A DNA stretch of 5,627 bases from Candidatus Zixiibacteriota bacterium (GCA_030670005.1 DAOVCL010000134.1:1-5627), one strand, 5' to 3'; positions 1-5,437 are shown, counted from the first letter of the stretch. A program made the numbers and translations. Notes: a model not told the origin generated them from the letters alone.

Positions 1-771
1 TCCCAGGCCATGATTGCCGATGCCCTCCACTCCCTCTCCGATGTGGTCTCCACCAGTGTTGTCTTCCTGGGTCTGAGGATAGCCAAGAAGCCACCAGACA
101 GAGATCATCCCTACGGACACGGTGAGGCCGATACCTTAGCCACCCTCTTTGTCGCCATCATCCTGCTCTTAACCGGGGGGTATATGGCCATCTCAACCTT
201 GCAGATTTTCATCCATCGGCGGTTTCACACCCCTAGCCCCATTGCCCTCTGGGCAGCGGTGGGCTCCATACTTCTTAAGTGGCGCCTTTACCGCTATACC
301 CTAAAAACGGGGAAGCTCTCTCATAGTTCAGCCCTGGTGGCCAATGCCTATGACCACAAATCGGATGCCTACTCCTCAGTCGCCGCCCTGGTGGGAATCT
401 CAGGGGCCAGAATGGGCTGGGGATATCTTGATCCCTTGGCTGGGCTCTTCATAGCCGTCCTCATATTGAAGATCTCCTTTCACCTCTTGAGGCCCAATCT
501 TCATCTGCTTATGGAAGGGGTTCCTGATCTCTCAATAACAGACAAGATAGAGGGGATTGCCCTCAAAGTCCCCGGGCTAAAGGGGATCAAGGAGACAAAG
601 GTCAGAGCACTTGGCTCAAACTATCTGCTGGATATGAAGATATTGGTAAAGGGGGAGATGACCGTCTACCAAGGCCACAAGGTAGCCTCAAAGGTGAAGG
701 AGGATCTGCTTAAGGGGAGTGAGAGGATCAAGGATGTGATGGTGCATGTGGACCCTTACCTCGGAGGTTAG
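1..771 (+). CDS. Cation diffusion facilitator (CDF) family metal transporter, 5' end outside the window
   Basis: The reading frame is open from base 1, so the true start and first membrane helix lie upstream; residues are counted from the Met at base 10. CDF proteins export divalent metal ions (Zn, Mn, Fe, Co, Cd) across the inner membrane in exchange for protons. Visible features are the TM2 metal motif HxxxD (H7, D11), the loop signature PYGHGEAD (34-41), TM3 about 44-68, TM4 about 77-94, TM5 about 107-133 with a second motif DxxxD (D115, D119), TM6 about 142-160, and a cytoplasmic ferredoxin-like C-terminal domain (about 172-250) ending in VMVHVDP. The first TM5 ligand is Asp, where zinc exporters such as YiiP have His; some Mn/Fe-type CDFs also carry Asp there, so Zn specificity should not be assumed. 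The final codons (Leu-Gly-Gly) contain the ribosome binding site of the next gene, and the stop is one base from its start. Family call is firm; substrate is not known. Confidence 0.93.
   Translation, partial: SQAMIADALHSLSDVVSTSVVFLGLRIAKKPPDRDHPYGHGEADTLATLFVAIILLLTGGYMAISTLQIFIHRRFHTPSPIALWAAVGSILLKWRLYRYTLKTGKLSHSSALVANAYDHKSDAYSSVAALVGISGARMGWGYLDPLAGLFIAVLILKISFHLLRPNLHLLMEGVPDLSITDKIEGIALKVPGLKGIKETKVRALGSNYLLDMKILVKGEMTVYQGHKVASKVKEDLLKGSERIKDVMVHVDPYLGG
763..768 (+). promoter_or_regulatory. Ribosome binding site GGAGGT embedded in the end of the CDF gene
   Basis: GGAGGT lies four bases before the TTG at 773 and encodes the last two glycines of the CDF protein. It settles the start of the downstream gene: the in-frame ATG at 746 has no such site and would add nine residues absent from the family. 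Its location implies translational coupling of the two genes. Confidence 0.75.
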
Positions 772-772
772 C

Positions 773-2029
773 TTGTCGGTAATCTGCCTTTTTGAGGATG
801 CTGGATTCAGCAATCTTCTCCCCCTTGCCTACACCAGGGCCGTCTATGAATTAAGGTGTGGGATATTTACCCTGGGGGAGAAATTGTTTTCCCTCTATCC
901 CGGCCATCGGATTAGCCTCCATTGCCGGGACTATCTCATCGACGCAGTGGCCAAAAGGTCAAATCTCCCTCCTCTTCGGGCCTCAGGGGAGGAACCAATC
1001 CTCTTCCTCAATGGAAGGCTCATCCCCCGTAGGGGTTTTTCTCAACTCATCCCTGCAGAGGGAGAAGAGGCCATCTACCTCTGCGGCAAAATAGTGGTGG
1101 GGGCGAGGCTAAAGGGGCTCAGGGTCGATGGGTTCATCATCTGGTTGAAAAAAGGAGGGGAGGGCCTTCCAGAATTGGGGGGAAATCTCCCGACCCATCA
1201 GATAGAGGCGGCCACCATCGAATATCCCTGGGATCTGGTTACCCATAACGAGAATCTGATAAGGGATGACTTTGCCGCTTTAGGTAAAGGGGGAATAAGG
1301 GAGGGGAAAGTAGACAGCCTGGCCAGACTCTTCCCAGAGGAGAATATATACCTGGGGCCAAAAAGCAAGATAGAGCCCTTCTGTAATCTGGATGCAAGCG
1401 GGGGCCCCATCTACATTGATAAGGGGGCAACCATATCCTCCCACACCCGGGTGGAGGGACCAGCCTACATCGGGGAGGAGACCATAATAACCGGGGGAAA
1501 GATAAGGGAGGGGTGTAGCATAGGGCCTGGATGCAGGGTGGGAGGTGAGGTGGAGGCCACCATATTTGAGGGGTTTGCCAACAAATATCACTCCGGCTTC
1601 CTGGGCCATTCCTATATAGGGGAATGGGTCAACCTGGGGGCATTGACTACAAACAGCGATCTGAAGAACAACTACAAGTCGGTAAGAGTGCAGTTAGGGG
1701 AGGATTCAATAGATACCGGCGTAATCAAGGTGGGAACATTCATCGCAGAGCACACCAAAACAGGAATTGGCACCCTCTTCAACACGGGAACCGTAGTGGG
1801 GGTAGGGTGCAACATCTTCGGAGGGGGACTCCCCCCAAAATATATCCCCTCCTTCCTCTGGGGGGGGAAGGGGAGTTTCTCCGAGCACAAATTGGCCAAG
1901 TTCTTAGAGACTGTTAAGGTAGTTATGAAAAGGAGGGGAGGGTACCTCTCCCCCCAGGAGGAGGAGGTCCTCAGCAAGGTCTTTTCTCTGAGTAAAGGGG
2001 AGAGAGAGGACTTTCTTAACTCCTCGTAA
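773..2029 (+). CDS. Alternative GlmU-type sugar nucleotidyltransferase / beta-helix acyltransferase
   Basis: The 418-residue product from TTG 773 resembles the alternative bacterial GlmU family (NTP_transf_4-like N-terminus plus left-handed beta helix), described from Bacteroidetes and other phyla. Members are predicted to make UDP-GlcNAc from glucosamine-1-phosphate, for peptidoglycan and lipopolysaccharide, in the cytoplasm. The N-terminus has the family pattern LFEDAGFSNLLPLAYTR...ELR (6-28), with FLNGRL near 78-83 and PWDLV near 152-156. It lacks the classical GxGTR nucleotide loop of E. coli GlmU. Hexapeptide-type turns run from about 192 to 353, including the hallmark GEWVNLGALTTNSDLKNNY (283-301) and HTKTGIGTLFNTG (327-339). 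Length is normal for the family. TTG is chosen because GGAGGT precedes it and the family N-terminus then begins directly. It forms an operon with the CDF gene (one base between stop and start). Exact sugar and nucleotide are not provable from sequence; it could act on glucose-1-phosphate or another sugar phosphate. Confidence 0.85.
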   Translation: MSVICLFEDAGFSNLLPLAYTRAVYELRCGIFTLGEKLFSLYPGHRISLHCRDYLIDAVAKRSNLPPLRASGEEPILFLNGRLIPRRGFSQLIPAEGEEAIYLCGKIVVGARLKGLRVDGFIIWLKKGGEGLPELGGNLPTHQIEAATIEYPWDLVTHNENLIRDDFAALGKGGIREGKVDSLARLFPEENIYLGPKSKIEPFCNLDASGGPIYIDKGATISSHTRVEGPAYIGEETIITGGKIREGCSIGPGCRVGGEVEATIFEGFANKYHSGFLGHSYIGEWVNLGALTTNSDLKNNYKSVRVQLGEDSIDTGVIKVGTFIAEHTKTGIGTLFNTGTVVGVGCNIFGGGLPPKYIPSFLWGGKGSFSEHKLAKFLETVKVVMKRRGGYLSPQEEEVLSKVFSLSKGEREDFLNSS

Positions 2030-2058
2030 TCACTTAACCTGGATTTTCAAAAAATTTA

Positions 2059-2219
2059 GCCACGAAAACACTAAGCATGTCCTGAGCGAAGTTGAAGGAT
2101 CACTAAAAAGATATAACATAAGAGCACCCATTTATTAAACTGAATTTCTCCGGGTTGATTCCTGAACATTTGCTTAATCAATATTTAATTAAGACTTCGG
2201 GACTTAGTGCCTTTGTGGC
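2059..2219. repeat. Imperfect inverted repeat element (17-base arms) filling the gap before galT
   Basis: The arms are GCCACGAAAACACTAAG (2059-2075) and CTTAGTGCCTTTGTGGC (2203-2219). The reverse complement of the right arm matches the left at 14 of 17 bases. Between them is AT-rich sequence with no gene. The words GCCACAAAGGCACTAAG are of a type I have met as dispersed intergenic repeats in several bacterial phyla, so this is probably a small non-autonomous or decayed repeat rather than a regulator of galT. No transposase and no clear target duplication around the arms is seen. The arms could also pair in an RNA, but no T-run follows, so it is not an obvious terminator. Confidence 0.5.
2075..2100. 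repeat. Short nested insert between two CACTAA hexamers
   Basis: Inside the larger repeat, CACTAA occurs at 2069-2074 and again at 2101-2106. The 26 bases between them contain TCCTGAGCGAAGTTGAAGGA (2080-2099), whose ends TCCT and AGGA are complementary. This resembles a widespread intergenic repeat word (CCTGAGCGAAGTCGAAGG) that I recall from other genomes. The arrangement looks like a small repeat inserted in another repeat, with the hexamer as a possible target duplication. Confidence 0.35.
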
Positions 2220-2236
2220 CCACTAATTATTCAGGT

Positions 2237-2243
2237 TAGGAGG
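2237..2243 (+). promoter_or_regulatory. Ribosome binding site TAGGAGG for the GalT-family gene
   Basis: A near-perfect Shine-Dalgarno sequence ends four bases before ATG 2248. Another ATG at 2244 is out of frame and too close. This fixes the start, and the protein then begins with MPELRKDPVIGRWVII, the usual GalT N-terminus. Confidence 0.8.
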
Positions 2244-2247
2244 ATGT

Positions 2248-3246
2248 ATGCCTGAACTTAGAAAGGATCCGGTAATAGGCAGGTGGGTGATTATCTCCAC
2301 CGAGAGGGGGAAGAGGCCCTCAGATTTTGAGGGATTGGGCAAGGAAAGAGCTGGGGGGTTCTGTCCCTTCTGCCCTGGGAACGAGGATCAGACCCCTCCG
2401 GAGATAATGGCCATCCGCCCCCCTAAATCCCCTCCTGACAGCCCGGGATGGAGCCTAAGGGTTTTCCCCAACAAATTTCCTGCCCTGATGATCGAGGGGA
2501 ACCTGAACCGGGAGGGAATGGGCATCTTCGACAAGATGAATGGCATCGGGGCACACGAGGTGATTGTAGAAACTCCTGATCACAACCTCGATATGGCCGA
2601 TTTGGAGCCATCCCAGATTAAGGATGTCCTTCTCGTCTATCGGGAAAGGGCCCTCGATCTGAAGAAGGACCCCAGGTTCAGGTATGTGCTTATCTTCAAA
2701 AATCAAGGCAACCTTGCCGGGGCTTCCTTGGAACATAGCCATAGTCAGCTCATCGCTACTCCAATTGTCCCCAAGAGGGTGATGGAGGAGATAGAGGGGG
2801 CAAGAAGATACTATGACTACAAGGAGAGGTGCATCTTTTGTGATATGATAGCACAGGAGACAAGGGAGCAGATCAGGGTGGTAAGTGAAAACGACGAATT
2901 CCTGGCCATAGAGCCCTTTGCCCCCCGTTTCCCCTTTGAAACCTGGATTATGCCCAAGGCCCATCAGTGCTCCTTCGATAAGATAGAGGATGAGTCAGTA
3001 GCGCTGCTGGCTGGGATCTTGAAAGAGGTTCTGGCCAAGGTCTGCCAAGGGCTTAACTACCCTCCATATAACTTTGTGTTTCACACCTGTCCTTATGTAA
3101 ACCACCACGAGGAGGAGTACCATTGGCACATAGAGTTTATGCCCCGTCTAACTCGGGTAGCAGGCTTTGAGTGGGGGACCGGCTTTTACATAAATCCCAC
3201 TCCTCCTGAGGAGGCGGCAGCCTTCCTGCGCGGGGTGCAGATCTGA
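2248..3246 (+). CDS. galT: Galactose-1-phosphate uridylyltransferase family protein (HIT-type nucleotidylyltransferase)
   Basis: GalT moves UMP from UDP-glucose to galactose-1-phosphate through a covalent nucleotidyl-histidine (Leloir pathway, cytoplasm). The 332-residue product is close to E. coli GalT (348). It opens with LRKDPVIGRWVIIS, followed by zinc ligands C39 and C42 (CPFC), H112 in TPDH, and the active-site stretch GASLEHSHSQ (158-167). H163 there would be a zinc ligand and H165 the nucleophile, with Q167 conserved. A second HIT-like half contains C195/C198 and HWH (292-294), corresponding to E. coli H296 and H298. Classical GalT has HPHGQ; this protein has HSHSQ, a form also found in the plant ADP-glucose phosphorylase once annotated as GalT. 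With glgA next in line and no galK or galE here, an ADP-glucose or other nucleotidyl-transfer role is a real alternative. Family call is firm; the symbol follows usual annotation practice rather than proven substrate. Confidence 0.9.
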   Translation: MPELRKDPVIGRWVIISTERGKRPSDFEGLGKERAGGFCPFCPGNEDQTPPEIMAIRPPKSPPDSPGWSLRVFPNKFPALMIEGNLNREGMGIFDKMNGIGAHEVIVETPDHNLDMADLEPSQIKDVLLVYRERALDLKKDPRFRYVLIFKNQGNLAGASLEHSHSQLIATPIVPKRVMEEIEGARRYYDYKERCIFCDMIAQETREQIRVVSENDEFLAIEPFAPRFPFETWIMPKAHQCSFDKIEDESVALLAGILKEVLAKVCQGLNYPPYNFVFHTCPYVNHHEEEYHWHIEFMPRLTRVAGFEWGTGFYINPTPPEEAAAFLRGVQI

Positions 3247-3274
3247 GGCTCTAAACGAAAAGGGTAGCAACTCA

Positions 3275-3374
3275 CGGGGGTCGGGGAACAGGGATCAGCG
3301 AAAAACCTCTGACAACTGGCGACGGACAACTAATAAATACCTGATTGCTGACCCCTGACCACCGTCAACTCCTG
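3275..3374. repeat. Decayed short-word intergenic repeats after galT
   Basis: This non-coding stretch is made of related words. The first part is G-rich on the plus strand (CAGGGATCAG at 3289-3298). The rest carries CTGACAACTGG, GACGGACAACT and GCTGACCCCTGACC, the last resembling the reverse complement of the first kind. It looks like a degenerate tandem or inverted array. A weak promoter-like pair lies within it (CTGACA 3309-3314, TAATAA 3331-3336, 16-base spacing) and could serve the folded segment downstream, but the -10 matches poorly. No gene is supported here. Confidence 0.4.
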
Positions 3375-3376
3375 GT

Positions 3377-3488
3377 GTGGGAGGCATCTCCCCTGGGCGG
3401 AGCCTCGGGCAAGCCTGATGCCAATCGAAAATGTGCTGTCAGGAGGTAACTCCTGACAGCTCTTGAAAGGTCTGGAGACCTCTCCCAC
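3377..3488 (+). ncRNA. Candidate structured RNA, compact four-way junction, no family recognised
   Basis: Four nested stems fit together without conflict. The closing stem GTGGGA/TCCCAC (3377-3382 with 3483-3488) encloses three arms. Arm 1 is GGCATC/GATGCC (3383-3388 with 3417-3422), containing short CCC/GGG and GGC/GCC pairings. Arm 2 is a perfect 11-bp stem (3435-3445 with 3450-3460) capped by GTAA, a GNRA-type tetraloop. Arm 3 is AGGTC/GACCT (3468-3472 with 3477-3481) with loop TGGA. Junction linkers are 0, 12, 7 and 1 bases. The strand is inferred from the neighbouring genes and from the GNRA loop reading on plus. The segment ends 229 bases before the glgA start, so it could be a trans-acting RNA, part of a long leader, the galT 3' end, or a palindromic DNA repeat. 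I do not recognise SAM, cobalamin, TPP, cyclic-di-GMP, 6S, SRP or RNase P consensus in it. Structure is seen; function is unknown. Confidence 0.4.
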
Positions 3489-3511
3489 AATAGGGGTTAG
3501 GAATCAGGAAA

Positions 3512-3531
3512 CAGTTTTCAGGGATCGGGGA
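3512..3531. repeat. Intergenic repeat copy upstream of glgA
   Basis: CAGTTTTCAGGGATCGGGGA matches CAGTTTACAGGGATCAGGAA at 5302-5321, downstream of glgA, at 17 of 20 bases in the same orientation. A shorter relative (CAGGGATCAG) lies at 3289-3298. Confidence 0.5.
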
Positions 3532-3544
3532 TTATCCCAGAGCA

Positions 3545-3618
3545 ACAAGACTTCTTGTGTAGGTAGGGTTACTCCCCTGACGAAAGAAGTCATTTTGTGG
3601 ATGATAACATCTACAAAG
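3545..3618 (+). other. Second hairpin cluster upstream of glgA, with competing pairings
   Basis: GACTTCTT (3549-3556) pairs perfectly with AAGAAGTC (3584-3591). Alternatively ACAAGA (3545-3550) pairs with TCTTGT (3553-3558), which uses the same TCTT, so the two are mutually exclusive. Immediately after comes a 10-bp stem, TTTGTGGATG/CATCTACAAA (3594-3603 with 3608-3617), with one G-T wobble and an ATAA loop; an outer T-G pair (3593-3618) is possible. No T-run follows, so it is not a standard intrinsic terminator. Together with 3377-3488 it makes most of this gap foldable. Whether it is transcribed is unknown. Confidence 0.35.
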
Positions 3619-3635
3619 AGCGAGGCCAATAGTTC

Positions 3636-3663
3636 TTGTCATTCTTAATTTTACATTCTTAAT
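3636..3663 (+). promoter_or_regulatory. Possible promoter for glgA
   Basis: TTGTCA (3636-3641, five of six to the -35 consensus) is followed after 16 bases by CTTAAT (3658-3663, four of six to the -10). Transcription would start near 3670, leaving a leader of about 48 bases to TTG 3718 that excludes the hairpins upstream. The -10 falls inside a 14-base tandem repeat, and AT-rich repeats easily mimic promoters, so support is weak. Confidence 0.25.
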
Positions 3664-3672
3664 TTTGCATTC
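3640..3672. repeat. 14-base tandem repeat, about 2.4 copies
   Basis: CATTCTTAATTTTA (3640-3653) is followed directly by CATTCTTAATTTTG (3654-3667) and a partial third copy CATTC (3668-3672). A related run (CATTCTTAATTCTTAATTG, 5338-5356) occurs in the gap downstream of glgA. Confidence 0.7.
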
Positions 3673-3704
3673 CAAGCTTACCTGGCAACCGTGAACTGTT
3701 ACCG

Positions 3705-3713
3705 AAAAGGAGG
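3705..3713 (+). promoter_or_regulatory. Ribosome binding site AAAAGGAGG selecting the TTG start of glgA
   Basis: AAAAGGAGG ends four bases before TTG 3718 and ten before TTG 3724. It lies inside the reading frame that would result from the upstream GTG at 3691, which makes that GTG an unlikely start. Confidence 0.75.
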
Positions 3714-3717
3714 CAGT

Positions 3718-5211
3718 TTGAAGTTGAAAAATAGGGTTCTCATCGTCTCATCCGAGATGGTTCCCTTTGCCAAGACTGGCGGACTGGCCGATGTGACTGG
3801 GGCCTTACCCCTGGTTCTCTCCACTCTTGGTTGGGAGGTGAGAACCATAATGCCCAAGTACAGGGTAGTCGCTGAGGGGAGATTCAATCTAAAGAATAGC
3901 CTTCCAAAGGGCAGTTCCATCTCCGTGCCCATAGGGGAAAAAGTGGAGAAGGGCTCCCTCGTGGAGACGGTGTTGCCTGAATCAAAGGTGACCTCCTATT
4001 TTCTGGTTCACCCGGGATTCTACGATAGAGATGAGCTCTACCGGGACAGAGAGAAGGATGGAGACTATTTAGACAATGATGAGAGGTTCATCTTCTTTGC
4101 CCGGGGGACCTTAGAGGCCCTGAAGGCGATGGGGTGGAAACCTCAGGTTATTCATTGCAATGACTGGCAGACCGGCCTCATCCCTCCGCTCCTGAAGACA
4201 GTCTACTCCGAGGACGATTTCTTTCAGGAAGTAGCAACCCTCTTCTCTGTTCATAACCTTGGCTATCAGGGTAACTTCCCCCCCGCCACACTTCCCAAGA
4301 CAGGGCTGAATGGGAACCTCTTCCAGCCTCTGGGACCACTGGAGTTCTGGGGCCAGGTAAGCTTCCTCAAGGCAGGACTGGTTTATGCGGATCTTATCAA
4401 CACAGTCAGCCAGAGATATGCCCAAGAGATACAATCTGATCCCGAATATGGCCTGGGGATGGAGGGGGTATTGAGAGCGAGAAGGGATGATCTCTACGGC
4501 ATAATCAACGGGATTGACTATCGGATCTGGAACCCGGAGACCGACAGCTTGATCCCCTACAGATACTCAAGGAATGACCTCTCAGGAAAGGAGAAAGACA
4601 AATTTGAGCTTTTGAAAAAAGCGAGGCTCCCCATCCCTTCCAGGAGAGTCCCCCTAATTGGTATCATCTCTCGGTTAGCCGATCAGAAGGGCTTCGACCT
4701 GATAGCAGAGGTGATAGACCAGATTATGACCCTGGACCTCCAGCTTGTCCTCCTGGGGACTGGGGATGAGAAGTATCATCTCCTATTTCAAAAGATACGC
4801 CGTAAATACCCACAGAAGGCGGGAATAAACCTCACCTTCGACAATAGGTTGGCCCATCTAATAGAAGCAGGGGCGGACATCTTTCTTATGCCCTCCAGAT
4901 ATGAGCCCTGTGGCCTAAACCAGTTGTATAGCCTCAGATACGGCACCATACCCGTGGTGAGAGAGACTGGTGGATTGGCCGATACCATCCAGGACTATAA
5001 ACCAGAATCCGGTAGAGGAACTGGTTTCGTCTTCCGTAACTATAACTCTCAAGAGATGTTGGGGGCCATTAAGAGGGCTCTCTTCCTCTTTCAGGACAGA
5101 ATATCCTGGGAGAAGCTTATGCTCAAGGCAATGGAGGAGGACTTCTCCTGGGAGAAATCGGCAGAAAAATATATTCACCTCTACCAAAAAGCAATGGCGA
5201 AAAACGGTTAA
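3718..5211 (+). CDS. glgA: Glycogen/starch synthase (GT5 family)
   Basis: GlgA adds glucose from ADP-glucose (UDP-glucose in some bacteria) to the non-reducing end of alpha-1,4-glucan in the cytoplasm. From TTG 3718 it is 497 residues, slightly longer than E. coli GlgA (477). The GT-B N-terminal domain begins with the beta strand RVLIVSSE and the substrate loop KTGGLADV (19-26, K19 being the sugar-nucleotide contact), then HCNDWQ (146-151), the SVHNLGYQG segment (177-185) and NGIDYRIWNP (264-273). The second domain carries SRLADQKGFDL (318-328, R319 and K324), PSRYEPCGLNQ (392-402, catalytic-region E396) and ETGGLADT (416-423). All key motifs are intact. TTG 3718 is preferred for its Shine-Dalgarno spacing; TTG 3724 is possible. 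The gene stands alone between two repeat-rich gaps, so it may have its own promoter. No glgB, glgC or glgP is in view. ADP- versus UDP-glucose preference cannot be read from the sequence. Confidence 0.96.
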   Translation: MKLKNRVLIVSSEMVPFAKTGGLADVTGALPLVLSTLGWEVRTIMPKYRVVAEGRFNLKNSLPKGSSISVPIGEKVEKGSLVETVLPESKVTSYFLVHPGFYDRDELYRDREKDGDYLDNDERFIFFARGTLEALKAMGWKPQVIHCNDWQTGLIPPLLKTVYSEDDFFQEVATLFSVHNLGYQGNFPPATLPKTGLNGNLFQPLGPLEFWGQVSFLKAGLVYADLINTVSQRYAQEIQSDPEYGLGMEGVLRARRDDLYGIINGIDYRIWNPETDSLIPYRYSRNDLSGKEKDKFELLKKARLPIPSRRVPLIGIISRLADQKGFDLIAEVIDQIMTLDLQLVLLGTGDEKYHLLFQKIRRKYPQKAGINLTFDNRLAHLIEAGADIFLMPSRYEPCGLNQLYSLRYGTIPVVRETGGLADTIQDYKPESGRGTGFVFRNYNSQEMLGAIKRALFLFQDRISWEKLMLKAMEEDFSWEKSAEKYIHLYQKAMAKNG

Positions 5212-5218
5212 AACCGTT
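5203..5218. repeat. Perfect 16-base palindrome across the glgA stop codon
   Basis: AACGGTTAAAACCGTT equals its own reverse complement, and the TAA stop (5209-5211) lies at its centre. As RNA it gives a short six-to-seven-pair hairpin with a tiny loop and no T-run, so it is a poor terminator. It may be a protein site or chance. Confidence 0.4.
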
Positions 5219-5250
5219 CAAATGGTTCAAGGGAAATTAGCAAGGGCAAT

Positions 5251-5385
5251 AGTTCACTACCGATAACCACGGACCAGCACAGAAAAACAGGGACCAGTAA
5301 TCAGTTTACAGGGATCAGGAATAACCAGCATAAACCTCATTCTTAATTCTTAATTGCTTTTTTCGGTGAGATTCCGTGGTGAACT
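5251..5385. repeat. Repeat-rich gap after glgA bounded by imperfect inverted arms
   Basis: The right arm TCCGTGGTGAACT (5373-5385) is complementary to AGTTCAC (5251-5257) plus CACGGA (5268-5273), with a 10-base interruption in the left arm. Between them are the words seen upstream of glgA: CAGGGATCAGG (5309-5319) and the ATTCTTAATT run (5339-5355). No coding potential is seen. It is most likely a degenerate intergenic repeat. Confidence 0.35.
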
Positions 5386-5399
5386 GGAAAAAAAATCCC

Positions 5400-5427
5400 T
5401 TGCATTTTTCGGAGGGAGGTATTAAAT
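5400..5427 (+). promoter_or_regulatory. Probable tRNA operon promoter
   Basis: TTGCAT (5400-5405) and TTAAAT (5422-5427) are 16 bases apart. Transcription would start about 5434, four bases before tRNA-Gly at 5438, a sensible leader for a tRNA unit. Matches are partial (the -10 is four of six); TATTAA at 5420-5425 is an alternative -10 but with a 14-base spacer. Confidence 0.45.
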
Positions 5428-5437
5428 TTGAGACAAA

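Noticed and set aside
746..772. ATG 746 as start of the GlmU-like gene
   Set aside because: It overlaps the CDF gene by 26 bases without a ribosome binding site and adds residues not found in the family; TTG 773 has GGAGGT at the right distance.
2155..2187. Promoter for galT (TTGATT 2155-2160 with AT-rich TATTTA 2182-2187)
   Set aside because: Spacing is 21 bases and the -10 is poor; AT-rich repeat sequence gives such matches by chance.
3377..3488. Assignment of the folded segment to a known riboswitch or RNA (SAM-I, cobalamin, cyclic-di-GMP, 6S)
   Set aside because: Isolated words look alike (for example GGAGACCT as in cobalamin elements, TCCCCTG as in 6S), but the conserved cores and their order are missing.
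3463..3648. Open frame of 61 codons from TTG 3463 in the gap upstream of glgA
   Set aside because: It has no ribosome binding site, runs through the repeats and hairpins, and its product matches no family I know and has low-complexity-like composition.
3691..3717. GTG 3691 as start of glgA
   Set aside because: The strong AAAAGGAGG site lies downstream of it, and the GlgA N-terminus normally begins only a few residues before RVLIVSSE.
3247..3717. Intrinsic terminator for galT or CRISPR-like array in this gap
   Set aside because: None of the hairpins is followed by a T-run, and there are no regularly spaced identical repeats with unique spacers.
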